A stretch of 64,000 nucleotides of DNA from contig NZ_CP109027.1 in NCBI RefSeq assembly GCF_036226885.1, positions 2,232,001 to 2,296,000 on the forward strand. Reading direction: 5' to 3'. The notes under the pieces were generated by a model. It made no database searches. It was not told the origin of the DNA and saw nothing but the letters and a program-made list of their open reading frames with translations. The first letter of the stretch is position 1, and each line of letters starts with the position of its first letter. Below, one piece after another: positions 8,550-16,683 of the stretch. This DNA is from Streptomyces sp. NBC_00663. Its GTDB lineage: Bacteria; Actinomycetota; Actinomycetes; Streptomycetales; Streptomycetaceae. The position numbers and the translations under genes were made by a program.

Positions 8550-10312
8550 CAGGGGTTCACCGGTCCAAGGTCGGGGGTGTCGGTCAGCTGGGCGCGGGTG
8601 GCGGTGGTGGCGTGCAGTTCGAGCAGGATCAGCTCGTTGCCGCCGGCGCGCAGGACCGGGCCGGGGACGTACAAGGTGTGCTGGGGGCCGCGGTTCCAGT
8701 AGCGGCCGAGGTGGAAGCCGTTGATCCAGGCCTGGCCCTTGGTCCAGCCGGGCAGGGACAGGAAGGTGTCGGCGGGGTCGGTGACCTCGAAGGTGCCCCG
8801 GTGGAAGGCCGGTTCGAAGGCGGTGGCCGCGTCGGACGGCGCGAACGGCACGGCGGCGAGGTCGTCGAGGGCCAGCGGGTGGCAGTCCCAGCCGTGCAGG
8901 GCGGCGCCGTTGAGGGTGACGGGGCCGAGCAGTCCCTTGGGGGTGCCGATGCGGGGGCCGTAGTTGACGCCGCCCATGTTCTCGACGAGCACCTCCAGGG
9001 TGGCACCGGTGCGGGGCACACGGACCGCGAGGGTCTCGTCGTGGCGTTCGCGTTCGAGGACGCCGACGGGTGCGCCGTCCACGAAGACCTGGGCGCGGTC
9101 GCCGACGCCGCCCGCGAAGTGCAGCAGGCCGGGACCGGCCGTGGGAAGGACGGCACGGTAGAGGGCGTAGCCGGAGGCGAGGCCGAGTTCGTCCATCATC
9201 GCCGGGGACTCGGTGCGCAGGGGCGCGGCGAGGGTGGCGGCGTGCGGGAGCAGCGGGGCGCGCTGGTCCAACTCGACGGTGAGCGGGGCGAGTTTGACGG
9301 ACGGCGCCGGGACCGGCTCGTCCGGTACGGGGACATGGCGGGCGATGACCTCGCGGAAGGCGTGGTACTTGGGGCCGGGGTCGCCGGACTCGGTGAGCGG
9401 GGCGTCGTAGTCGTAGGACGTGACGGTGGGCTCGTAGGTGTGGTGGTGGTTGGCGCCGTTGTGGAAGCCGAAGTTGGTGCCGCCGTGGAACATGTAGATG
9501 TTGACGGAGGCGCCCGCGGACAGCAGCCGGTCCAGGTCGGCGGCGGCGTCGGCGGCGCTGCGGGTGTGGTGCGGGCCGCCCCAGTGGTCGAACCAGCCGA
9601 CCCAGAACTCCGCGCACATCAGGGGGCCTTCGGGCCGGTGGGTGCGCAGCTCCGCGAGGGCGGAGTCGATCTTGCCGCCGAAGGTGCCGGTGGTGAGGAC
9701 GCCGGGCAGGCTGCCGGCGGTGAGGTGTTCCTGGTTGACCTGGTCGCAGGTGAAGAGGAGTTCCTCGACGCCCCGGTCCCGGAAGCCCTGTTCGAGGTGC
9801 TTGAGGTAGGCGGTGTCGTCGCCGTAGGCGCCGTACTCGTTCTCCACCTGGACGGCGATGACGGCGCCGCCGTTCGCGGCCATGTGCGGGAGCAGCGGGG
9901 GCAGCAGCTGGTCGAGGTAGCGGTCGATGGCGGCGGTGAAGCGGGGGTCGGAGCTGCGCAGCGCGATGTCGGTGTCCGAGGTGAGCCAGCCGGGCAGGCC
10001 GCCGCCGTCCCACTCGGCGCAGATGAACGGGCCGGGCCGGAGCAGGACGTTGAGGCCCTCCTCGCGGGCGAGGGCCAGATAGCGGGGCAGATCGAGGATG
10101 CCGTCGAGGACCAACTCGCCCTCGGGGTCCGGCTGGTGGGCGTTCCACGGAACGTACGTCTCCACCGTGTTCAGGCCCATCAGGCGGGCCTTGCGCAGCC
10201 GGTCGGCCCACTGGTCGGGGTGGACGCGGAAGTAGTGCATGGCGCCGGAGACGATGCGGAACGGCTCGCCGTGCAGCAGGAATCCGTCGGACGTGGTGGT
10301 GAGTGCGGACAT
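8549..10312 (-). CDS. GH35 beta-galactosidase (first of pair)
   Basis: A 587-residue GH35 enzyme without an evident signal peptide. The N-terminus FRIVSGAMHYFRVHPDQW is the family hallmark. The acid/base Glu is in VQVENEYGAYG and the nucleophile Glu is in PLMCAEFWVGWFDHWGG. C-terminal beta-sandwich domains end with GWTKGQAWINGFHLGRYW, typical of GH35 jelly-rolls. The ATG at 10312 is preceded by GAAGGGA at a good distance; the upstream extension of the frame is a shadow of the MFS gene. The gene starts 13 bases after the MFS stop and is coupled to the next GH35, forming one operon. It should hydrolyse terminal beta-galactosides brought in by the transporter or left after other trimming. Confidence 0.94.
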   Translation of the reverse strand: MSALTTTSDGFLLHGEPFRIVSGAMHYFRVHPDQWADRLRKARLMGLNTVETYVPWNAHQPDPEGELVLDGILDLPRYLALAREEGLNVLLRPGPFICAEWDGGGLPGWLTSDTDIALRSSDPRFTAAIDRYLDQLLPPLLPHMAANGGAVIAVQVENEYGAYGDDTAYLKHLEQGFRDRGVEELLFTCDQVNQEHLTAGSLPGVLTTGTFGGKIDSALAELRTHRPEGPLMCAEFWVGWFDHWGGPHHTRSAADAAADLDRLLSAGASVNIYMFHGGTNFGFHNGANHHHTYEPTVTSYDYDAPLTESGDPGPKYHAFREVIARHVPVPDEPVPAPSVKLAPLTVELDQRAPLLPHAATLAAPLRTESPAMMDELGLASGYALYRAVLPTAGPGLLHFAGGVGDRAQVFVDGAPVGVLERERHDETLAVRVPRTGATLEVLVENMGGVNYGPRIGTPKGLLGPVTLNGAALHGWDCHPLALDDLAAVPFAPSDAATAFEPAFHRGTFEVTDPADTFLSLPGWTKGQAWINGFHLGRYWNRGPQHTLYVPGPVLRAGGNELILLELHATTATRAQLTDTPDLGPVNP

Positions 10313-10325
10313 GCGGGGCTTCCCT

Positions 10326-11498
10326 TCAGTGCGCGGAGGTTCGGGTACTGCGGATGAGCCAGAGGGTCGCGGCCAGGCACAGCGCCGAGACACCCCCGAG
10401 AAGCAGCGGTACGGCCTCGACGCCGGACCACTCGATGGCCTTGCCGAGCGCCGGTCCGGCCACCACTCCGCCGGCCATGGAGGCGGCGATGACCAGAGCA
10501 CCGGCACGCCGGGCGCGCGGGGCGGCCCGATGCAGCCAGGGCAGGCCGGTGGGGAAGATCGGCGCGATGAAGAGACCGACACCGGCATAGGCGTAAGGCG
10601 CCAACTCACTTACGGATGCAAGGATCAGACAGACCGTCATCCCGGCGCAGGAGACGGTGATGATGGCCTGGGGCGAGTAGCGCAGGGCGATCGGGGCGAC
10701 CAGGAACCGGCCCACGGTCATCATCAGCCAGTACACGGAGGTGGCGGTGGCGGCGACCCCGGCGCCGTAGCCGACGGTCTCCAGATGGGTGGGCTCCCAG
10801 CCGCCGACGCCCGCCTCGATACCGACGTGCAGGACGTAGAGGGCGACGAACACGCCGAGCACGGAGGCGAGGCTCCGGCCGAGGGCGCCGCCGGAGTCGT
10901 ACGCCCCCTCGGACGGCTGCGGCGCCCGGTCCCGTACGCCCTTCAGGCACCACAGCAGGGGCAGGTTGGCCAGCGCGAAGCCGGCGAACACCGCCGGGTA
11001 GTGCTCGGCGCCGACCGTGCCGATGAGGGCCGGGCCGAGGATCGCGCCGATGCCGAAGTGGGCGTTGAGGATGTTCAGCATGGCGGTGGAGCGGTGGCCG
11101 AAGCCGATGGCGAACAGCTGGTTGAGGCCGTAGTCGATGCCGCCGAAGCCGAGCCCGGCGAGCAGGGCGGCGGCGAGGGCGACGGGCCAGTTCGGCGCGA
11201 GGGCGAAGAGTGCGGCGCCGGCCGCCATGAGGAGGTACGCGCCGCCGAGGATCCGCCGGTTGCCGATCCGCCCGTAGAGCCGGTCGCACAGCAGCACCCC
11301 GCCCACCCCACCGACGAAGTGCGCGCTCAGCCCGAGCCCCGCACCGGACGGGGACAGCCCGAACTCCGCGCGCAACGCGGGGATCGCCGGGCCGTACAGC
11401 GCCTGCAACGCCCCGATGAGGACGAAGCCGACACAGGAGGCGACGACGGCGGCCGGGCTGAACACGGGGGCTTGGACAACGCGGGTCTCTCTCAGCAC
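10326..11498 (-). CDS. MFS transporter, first gene of the GH35 operon
   Basis: A polytopic protein of about 390 residues with roughly twelve hydrophobic segments and an MFS-type loop (GLSAHFVGGVGGVLLCDRLYGR). As first gene of the operon with two beta-galactosidases it probably imports galactose or a short galactoside, or exports product; the substrate is not visible in the sequence. The start is uncertain. The GTG at 11498 is used because the alternative ATG lies inside the 18-bp operator, would place a rare TTA codon second, and would read through the palindrome. No strong Shine-Dalgarno precedes the GTG, so the message may be leaderless or weakly translated. Confidence 0.85.
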   Translation of the reverse strand: MLRETRVVQAPVFSPAAVVASCVGFVLIGALQALYGPAIPALRAEFGLSPSGAGLGLSAHFVGGVGGVLLCDRLYGRIGNRRILGGAYLLMAAGAALFALAPNWPVALAAALLAGLGFGGIDYGLNQLFAIGFGHRSTAMLNILNAHFGIGAILGPALIGTVGAEHYPAVFAGFALANLPLLWCLKGVRDRAPQPSEGAYDSGGALGRSLASVLGVFVALYVLHVGIEAGVGGWEPTHLETVGYGAGVAATATSVYWLMMTVGRFLVAPIALRYSPQAIITVSCAGMTVCLILASVSELAPYAYAGVGLFIAPIFPTGLPWLHRAAPRARRAGALVIAASMAGGVVAGPALGKAIEWSGVEAVPLLLGGVSALCLAATLWLIRSTRTSAH

Positions 11499-11505
11499 GA
11501 CAGGA

Positions 11506-11523
11506 AATGTTACCGGTAACATT
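11506..11523. promoter_or_regulatory. Perfect 18-bp palindromic operator (LacI type)
   Basis: AATGTTACCGGTAACATT is a perfect inverted repeat with a central CpG, the usual form of LacI-family operators. It sits eight bases upstream of the MFS start at the head of the MFS-GH35-GH35 operon, in the divergent gap shared with the GH84 gene. The LacI gene at 5049-6122, at the end of the same gene string, is the obvious candidate binder. The relation is inferred. Confidence 0.75.
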
Positions 11524-11590
11524 CCGCCCGTCAAGATTGCGGACGACCCCACCATTGAATGATGCAATCAACATTCATAGACTCACTCGG

Positions 11591-11604
11591 TGGATGAATT
11601 CACC
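11591..11604 (+). promoter_or_regulatory. Candidate glycan-regulon site upstream of GH84
   Basis: TGGATGAATTCACC resembles the sites before the SIS, RpiR, GH38, ABC and kinase genes (for example TGGATGAACCACC at 16591). It lies 16 bases upstream of the ATG chosen for the GH84 gene. It is the most divergent member of the set and may be fortuitous. Confidence 0.35.
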
Positions 11605-11619
11605 TTTCGTAGACGCTCG

Positions 11620-14600
11620 ATGAGATCAGCGAGGGTGGCCGCCGTGCTGCTGATGGCCGCCGGTCTCACCACCACTCCGTCCCTGACCGCCACCGCGTCC
11701 GCCGCCCCGCCCCAGCCCGTGGTGTGGCCACAGCCTCAGACCATGCAGACCGGACCCGGCCGGTTCACGGTCCCCGACCGGGTCGTGGAGGTCGTCGGCC
11801 CGGACACGGACCCCGCGGCCCGCAAGGTCGTCGACTCCGCCCTGCGCGCCGCCGGCGCCGACCACATCGTGCCGGTCGGCGAACCGCCCACGTCGGCCGC
11901 CTTCACGGTCTACCTGGACGGCCCCGGCACCACCGAGGCCCTGAAACACCTGGGCGCCCGCTCCCCGAACGGCCTCCCCTCCGGCGGCTACACCCTCGCC
12001 TCCGGCCGCACCCACGGCCGCACTCTCCTCGCCCTGGCCGGCTCCGACGCCACGGGCACCTTCTACGCGGCCCAGACCCTGCGCCAACTCCTCGCCGGGC
12101 AGGGCAAGTTGCCGCAGGTCGTGATTCGCGACTGGCCCACCGCCGCCCTGCGCGGCGTCATCGAGGGCTTCTACGGCACCCCGTGGACCCACGCCGAGCG
12201 CCTCCGCCAACTCGACTTCTACGGCCGCACCAAGCAGAACGTGTACGTCTACTCCCCCAAGGACGACCCGTATCTGCGCGCCCAGTGGCGCGACGAATAC
12301 CCGGCGGCTGAACTCGCCCAGCTGAAGGAACTGGTCGACCGCGCCGCCGCCAACCACGTCCGCTTCACCTACGCCCTCTCCCCCGGCCTGTCGGTCTGCT
12401 ACTCCTCCGCCGCCGACATCAGCGCCCTCACCCGCAAGTTCGACTCGCTGTACGCCATCGGGGTGCGCTCCTTCGCGGTCCCGCTGGACGACATCAGCTA
12501 CACCAAGTGGAACTGCCCCGAGGACGAGGCGAAGTTCGGCACAGGCGGCGACGCGGCAGGCACAGCCCAGGCCCACCTTCTCAACACCGCGTGGGACAGC
12601 TTCTCGGCCGGCCATCCAGGCCTTGAGCCCCTGGAGATGGTCCCCACCGAGTACTCCGACCTCGCCGACTCCCCCTACAAGACGGCCCTGCGCGAGAAGC
12701 TCGACCCGTCCGTGGTCGTGGAGTGGACCGGCGCAGGCGTGATCGCGCCGACCATCACCACCGCCCAAGTCACCGAGGCCCGCGAGGTGTTCGGCCACCC
12801 GATCCTGATCTGGGACAACTATCCGGTCAACGATTACGTGACCAGCCGTCTCCTCCTCGGCCCCTACACCGGCCGCGAACCGGGCGTGGCGAGCACAGCC
12901 ACCGGCGTGACCGCCAATCCGATGGTCCAGGGCGAGGCGAGCAAGCTGGCCCTGTTCACGTCGGCGGCGTATCTGTGGAATCCGGAGTCCTACGACCCCC
13001 GGGCAGCCTTCCTCGCCTCGGTACAGGATCTGGCGGGCCCCGGCGGTGCGGCGAAATGGCTGCGGATCTTCGCCGAGAACAACTACTCCTCCCTGTTGGA
13101 CGCGACCGAGTCCCCCACCCTGAGCAGGCTCATCGCCGCGTTCCGTAAGGCGTACGACGAGGACAGCGGTCTCGACCGGGCCGCCGCCGCGCTCCGCGCA
13201 TACTTCACCGACATGGCGGCAACCCCAGCGCAACTGCGCGTCCGCCTCGCCAACCCCGGTTTCCTGACCGAGACTTCGGCCTGGCTGGACAAGCTGGGCA
13301 GGTACGGCACGGCGGGGCAGACCGCGGTTGATCTGCTGCTGGCCCACAAGGCGGGCGACAGCGACGCGGTGTCGACGTACTGGAATCAACTGCGCGCCCA
13401 GCGAAAGGAGTTGGACGCGATACCGGAGCAGGTCTCGCCGAGCGTGATGGATCAGTTCCTCTACATCACGATGCTGGAGAACGCGCCCGACCCCGGTGTG
13501 GACGCCGCCTTCTCCCCCGCCTCCCTCTCCCTGAAGCCGGGCGCCTCCGAGACGGTCACGCTGCGGTTCTCGGACACGTCCGCGAAGACGGTGAGCTGGA
13601 AGCTCGACGTCCCGGACGGCGTCACCGCGTCTCCGACCGAGGGCACGGCGACGGTCCCGGCCTGGGGCAGCACCTCGGCGACTGTCACCCTGACCGGAGT
13701 GAGCGAGGGCGTGCACTCGGTGGTCGTGTCGGGGACGGGCATACTCGACCGGGCCATCCCGGTCCAGGTCACCGACGGTGAGGGCTCACTCAGGGCGCTG
13801 ACCGCCAACTTCAGTGGCGCGTCGGTCAGTTCGATCGACCTGGACTCCGGTACGACGAAGAACATCGCCGTCGGCGCCAACCCGGGTGAGGTCGTGGTCA
13901 GCACGGACGGACGGACCGCCTATGCCGCCAACCAGGGTTCCAACACCGTCAGCGTGATCGACGTGGCGAGCGGCACCGTCACCGCCACGGTCGCCGTGGG
14001 GCGGATCCCCGCCGGGCTGGCGCTGACGCCGGACGGCCGGACGCTGTGGGTCGCCAACTACACGGACGGCACGGTGCAGCCGGTGAACACCGGCACGCTC
14101 ACGGCGGGGTCGCCTGTCGCGGTGGGCGACGGTCCGGAGAACATGGCGATCACACCGGACGGCGGGACCCTGTACGTGGCCAACATCCACGACAACACGG
14201 TCAGCCCGGTGAATCTCGCCACCAAGAAGGCCGGCACCGCGATTCCGGTCGGCCCTCGGCCCTTCAACGTGGTCGCCGCGCCGGACGGGAGAAGGGTGTA
14301 CGTGTCCAACTCGGGCGGCTCGACGGTGACTCCGATCGACACGGCGACCAACGACACCGAGCCGACCCTCCTCGTCACCGGCCAGGCGTACGGGCTCGGT
14401 CTGTCGCCGGACGGCCGAACGCTGTGGGTGAGCCCCAGCACCGGGGACTACGTCACGCCGGTGGACACGGTGACGGGCGCGCCGGGGGCGAAGGTGACGG
14501 TGGGGAGGTCGGCGTTCGACGTCGGCCTGGACTGGAGCGGCGACACGGCGTACGTGACGACGGCCGACGGCAACGCGGTGGTGCCGGTCGACACCGGAAC

Positions 14601-14676
14601 AGGCGACACCGGTGCACCCTTCACCACCGGCGCCTATCCGCTTGCGGTTGCCCTGACGCCAGTGCCGGTGAAGTGA
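11620..14676 (+). CDS. Secreted GH84 beta-N-acetylglucosaminidase with C-terminal YVTN propeller
   Basis: About 1018 residues. A Sec-type signal peptide (MRSARVAAVLLMAAGL ... ATASAAPP) is followed by a GH20-like N-terminal fold (~35-150). The GH84 catalytic domain carries RGVIEGFYGTPWTHAER and the substrate-binding VYSPKDDPYLR. The paired catalytic Asp residues are in AVPLDDISY. A helical region follows, then a NEW3-like beta domain (~630-715), and finally a seven-bladed YVTN-type beta-propeller built from repeats such as TPDGRTLWVANY. The enzyme removes beta-linked GlcNAc outside the cell; the propeller may bind polysaccharide or protein. An in-frame GTG at 11590 is an alternative start. ATG 11620 was preferred because it begins directly with the signal peptide and leaves the putative operator upstream. 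Confidence 0.92.
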   Translation: MRSARVAAVLLMAAGLTTTPSLTATASAAPPQPVVWPQPQTMQTGPGRFTVPDRVVEVVGPDTDPAARKVVDSALRAAGADHIVPVGEPPTSAAFTVYLDGPGTTEALKHLGARSPNGLPSGGYTLASGRTHGRTLLALAGSDATGTFYAAQTLRQLLAGQGKLPQVVIRDWPTAALRGVIEGFYGTPWTHAERLRQLDFYGRTKQNVYVYSPKDDPYLRAQWRDEYPAAELAQLKELVDRAAANHVRFTYALSPGLSVCYSSAADISALTRKFDSLYAIGVRSFAVPLDDISYTKWNCPEDEAKFGTGGDAAGTAQAHLLNTAWDSFSAGHPGLEPLEMVPTEYSDLADSPYKTALREKLDPSVVVEWTGAGVIAPTITTAQVTEAREVFGHPILIWDNYPVNDYVTSRLLLGPYTGREPGVASTATGVTANPMVQGEASKLALFTSAAYLWNPESYDPRAAFLASVQDLAGPGGAAKWLRIFAENNYSSLLDATESPTLSRLIAAFRKAYDEDSGLDRAAAALRAYFTDMAATPAQLRVRLANPGFLTETSAWLDKLGRYGTAGQTAVDLLLAHKAGDSDAVSTYWNQLRAQRKELDAIPEQVSPSVMDQFLYITMLENAPDPGVDAAFSPASLSLKPGASETVTLRFSDTSAKTVSWKLDVPDGVTASPTEGTATVPAWGSTSATVTLTGVSEGVHSVVVSGTGILDRAIPVQVTDGEGSLRALTANFSGASVSSIDLDSGTTKNIAVGANPGEVVVSTDGRTAYAANQGSNTVSVIDVASGTVTATVAVGRIPAGLALTPDGRTLWVANYTDGTVQPVNTGTLTAGSPVAVGDGPENMAITPDGGTLYVANIHDNTVSPVNLATKKAGTAIPVGPRPFNVVAAPDGRRVYVSNSGGSTVTPIDTATNDTEPTLLVTGQAYGLGLSPDGRTLWVSPSTGDYVTPVDTVTGAPGAKVTVGRSAFDVGLDWSGDTAYVTTADGNAVVPVDTGTGDTGAPFTTGAYPLAVALTPVPVK

Positions 14677-14695
14677 CGCCGGGGCAATTCCTTTA

Positions 14696-14722
14696 GGGGC
14701 GCGGGGAACTGCGCGACCAGCC
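14696..14722 (+). repeat. Dispersed Streptomyces-type intergenic repeat, short form
   Basis: Identical over 27 bases to the copy at 6187-6213. It occupies most of the 78-bp convergent gap between the GH84 and SIS genes. With the following CCCC it can fold into a hairpin (outer GGGG/CCCC, inner CGCG/CGCG), so it may act as a bidirectional terminator here. That role is inferred. Confidence 0.7.
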
Positions 14723-14754
14723 CCCACCAACTCGCGGACAATCCACGACGCCCC

Positions 14755-15519
14755 CTAACTGGCGGTACGCCGAACCCGCCCGGCGTACCGCTTCTCCAAC
14801 TCCAGGTTCCCCTCAAAGCCACCCGGCACATTGGCGGACACATACACCGGCGGCCGCTCCCCCGCAGCCAGCATCAACGCAGACGCCTCCGCCACCGCCA
14901 TCTGCACCAGCATCACCCCGGTCAGCGTCGACAACGCGCACACCGCACCCCCGCCCGGCAACTCCAACAACGCATCCCCGCGCGGCGCCGCGTTGTCGAG
15001 GACCACGTCCGCGAGGTCGACCAGCTTCTTACCGCTCGCGTGACCGGCCGGGACCGCGTGGGTGTGGGTGAGGGAGGTGATCGCCAGGATCTTGTGGCCC
15101 CGCTCCTTGGCGTGGAGGGCCATCTCGACGATGACGTTGTTGACGCCGGAGTTGGAGACGATGACGAAGAGGTCCTCGGGGCGGGGCGCCGCGAGGTCGT
15201 AGAGGCGGGCGGCGACACCGGGGCTGCGCTCCAGGAGGGGGTCGTCGAGGACGCCGGGGGCGTCACCGCCGAAAAGGACGAGGTCGGCGATCTGGATACG
15301 GTTGGTGGGGACCAACCCGCCCGCCCGGCCCGCGACTTCGAGGACCATGGCCTGGGAGTGGCCGGTGCCGAAGGCCTGGATCACGCCGTCCGAGCGGACG
15401 CAGTCGGCGATCAGCCGCGCGGCCCGCGCCACGTCGGCACGGCCGGACTCGGTGATCTGCTGGAGGACGGCAAGGCTCTGCTGGGCGAAGCCCTGGGCGC
15501 TGACGGACTCGACGGACAC
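14755..15519 (-). CDS. SIS-domain sugar-phosphate-binding protein
   Basis: A 254-residue cytoplasmic protein with a single SIS fold. IQAFGTGHSQAMVLEVAGRAGG and FVIVSNSGVNN are the sugar-phosphate-binding loops typical of phosphosugar isomerases; CALSTLTGVMLVQM lies near the C-terminus. It resembles the UPF0309 family, whose activity is not established. The GTG at 15519 was chosen because GGGGAG lies ten bases upstream; the longer frame would run through the operator. It is transcribed divergently from the RpiR-type regulator, itself a SIS protein, so both probably handle the same amino-sugar or mannose phosphate. A role as isomerase or as a sugar-phosphate hydrolase/etherase is possible. Confidence 0.88.
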   Translation of the reverse strand: MSVESVSAQGFAQQSLAVLQQITESGRADVARAARLIADCVRSDGVIQAFGTGHSQAMVLEVAGRAGGLVPTNRIQIADLVLFGGDAPGVLDDPLLERSPGVAARLYDLAAPRPEDLFVIVSNSGVNNVIVEMALHAKERGHKILAITSLTHTHAVPAGHASGKKLVDLADVVLDNAAPRGDALLELPGGGAVCALSTLTGVMLVQMAVAEASALMLAAGERPPVYVSANVPGGFEGNLELEKRYAGRVRRTAS

Positions 15520-15540
15520 GTGACACTCACTCCCCACTGA

Positions 15541-15589
15541 TGGATTGAACCACCCTATACATCTCCATCGGTGAATCAATAAATCATGG
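15541..15589. promoter_or_regulatory. Paired operator half-sites between SIS and RpiR genes
   Basis: TGGATTGAACCACC (15541-15554) and, reversed, TATTGATTCACC (complement of 15570-15581) form an imperfect inverted repeat: ATTGAACCACC and GGTGAATCAAT separated by 15 bases. The pair lies 22 bases before the SIS start and about 95 bases before the RpiR start, in position for repression of SIS and autoregulation. Related sequences recur at 16591, 16618, 21701, 28205 and 31033. Confidence 0.6.
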
Positions 15590-15682
15590 AACGGTGGCCC
15601 CGTTCAATGGCCGTTCAGTGGCCCCCTGATCCGGTCCTGGTATTCAAGGTGGGGTTCAGGCGGTGGCTGGTACCTTCTCCCC

Positions 15683-16564
15683 ATGCCCCCGACGGACGTC
15701 ACCACACTGATCCGCACCGAGCTGCCCCGGCTGGCCGGTTCCCTGCGCAAGGTCGGCGAGCTGATCCTGGAGGATCCGGCCGCCGTGACCCACTGTTCGG
15801 CCGCCGAGCTGGGACGCCGCACCGGCACCTCCCAGGCCACCGTGACCCGCTTCTGCCGGGCCATCGGGCTCGACTCCTACCAGCATCTGCTGATCGAACT
15901 GGCCCAGGAGCGCGGCCGGGGCCAGGCCTCGGACTGGGGCACCGCCGAGATCGGCCCGGACATCTCCCCCGACGACTCGCTGGAGCGGGTCGTGCAGGTC
16001 GTGGGCAACGCGGACCTGCGCGCGGTGCAGCAGACCATCGACCGGATCGACCTCGACGCGATCGAGCGCGCCGCGCAGGCGGTGGCGCGCGCCCGGCGCA
16101 TCGACGTGTACGGGGTCGGCGGCAGCGGGGCCGTGGCGCAGGAGACGGAGACGCGGCTGTTCCGGATCGGCTGCGCGGTGCGCGGCTGGACCGAGGTGCA
16201 CGGGGCCACCACCTCCGCCGCGCTGCTCACCCCGGCGGACGTGGCCGTCGGCATCTCGCACTCCGGGGCGACCCGGGAGACGGTCGAGCCGTTCGAGCTG
16301 GCCAAGGAGCGGGGCGCGACGACCGTGGCGATCACGTCGGACCCGCGCTCGTCACTCGCCAAGTCCGCCGACATCCGGCTGATCTCGTCCGCCTCGGAGA
16401 CCAACTTCCTCACCGGCATCGGCGGCCGGCACTCGGTCCTGGTACTGCTGGACTGCCTCTACGTCCGGGTCGCCCAGCTCTCCTACCAGCGGGCGAGCAC
16501 CTCGCTGGCGCTGACCGACCACATCATTCCGCAGCACGCGGTGAAGGGGCGGCGGGGCCGCTGA
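15683..16564 (+). CDS. RpiR/MurR-family transcriptional regulator
   Basis: A 293-residue regulator. The N-terminal RpiR helix-turn-helix (~1-75) contains CSAAELGRRTGTSQATVTRF. The SIS effector domain (~120-260) contains DVYGVGGSGAVAQETETRL and GISHSGATRETVEPFELAK, which bind a phosphosugar. The ATG follows a TACCTT hexamer by six bases with no Shine-Dalgarno, consistent with a leaderless transcript. It is divergent from the SIS gene with paired operator half-sites between them, and lies 119 bases before the GH38 gene. It is the leading candidate for controlling the surrounding glycan genes. The family is clear; the effector (perhaps GlcNAc-6-P or mannose-6-P) is inferred. Confidence 0.93.
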   Translation: MPPTDVTTLIRTELPRLAGSLRKVGELILEDPAAVTHCSAAELGRRTGTSQATVTRFCRAIGLDSYQHLLIELAQERGRGQASDWGTAEIGPDISPDDSLERVVQVVGNADLRAVQQTIDRIDLDAIERAAQAVARARRIDVYGVGGSGAVAQETETRLFRIGCAVRGWTEVHGATTSAALLTPADVAVGISHSGATRETVEPFELAKERGATTVAITSDPRSSLAKSADIRLISSASETNFLTGIGGRHSVLVLLDCLYVRVAQLSYQRASTSLALTDHIIPQHAVKGRRGR

Positions 16565-16590
16565 CCCCGTCGAACCAAGCCGGTTTTGCA

Positions 16591-16636
16591 TGGATGAACC
16601 ACCAGAGATAACTGAAGATGGTTGTTTGAATCATCC
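16591..16636. promoter_or_regulatory. Two candidate glycan-regulon sites upstream of GH38
   Basis: TGGATGAACCACC (16591-16603) and GGTTGTTTGAATCATCC (16620-16636) lie 48 bases before the GH38 ATG. The first matches the SIS-proximal site; the second closely matches the site at 31033 (GGATTGTTTGATTCATCC). Read as outer arms they form GGATGA ... TCATCC. They sit where a promoter for the mannosidase/ABC operon would be. Confidence 0.55.
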
Positions 16637-16683
16637 TCGCGATGCCAGGATGGGGCTCCGCCGAGCATCCTCGTAGGAGACCC

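Noticed and set aside
6237..10211. A continuous 1324-residue frame suggesting one giant galactosidase
   Set aside because: Its first ~550 residues are an Arg/Pro-rich shadow of the first GH35 gene in another frame; the real gene starts at 8549 with a TGATG overlap.
11500..11567. Longer MFS N-terminus starting at ATG 11567 or ATG 11522
   Set aside because: Both would translate through the 18-bp palindrome and include a TTA codon, rare in Streptomyces; no ribosome-binding site supports them.
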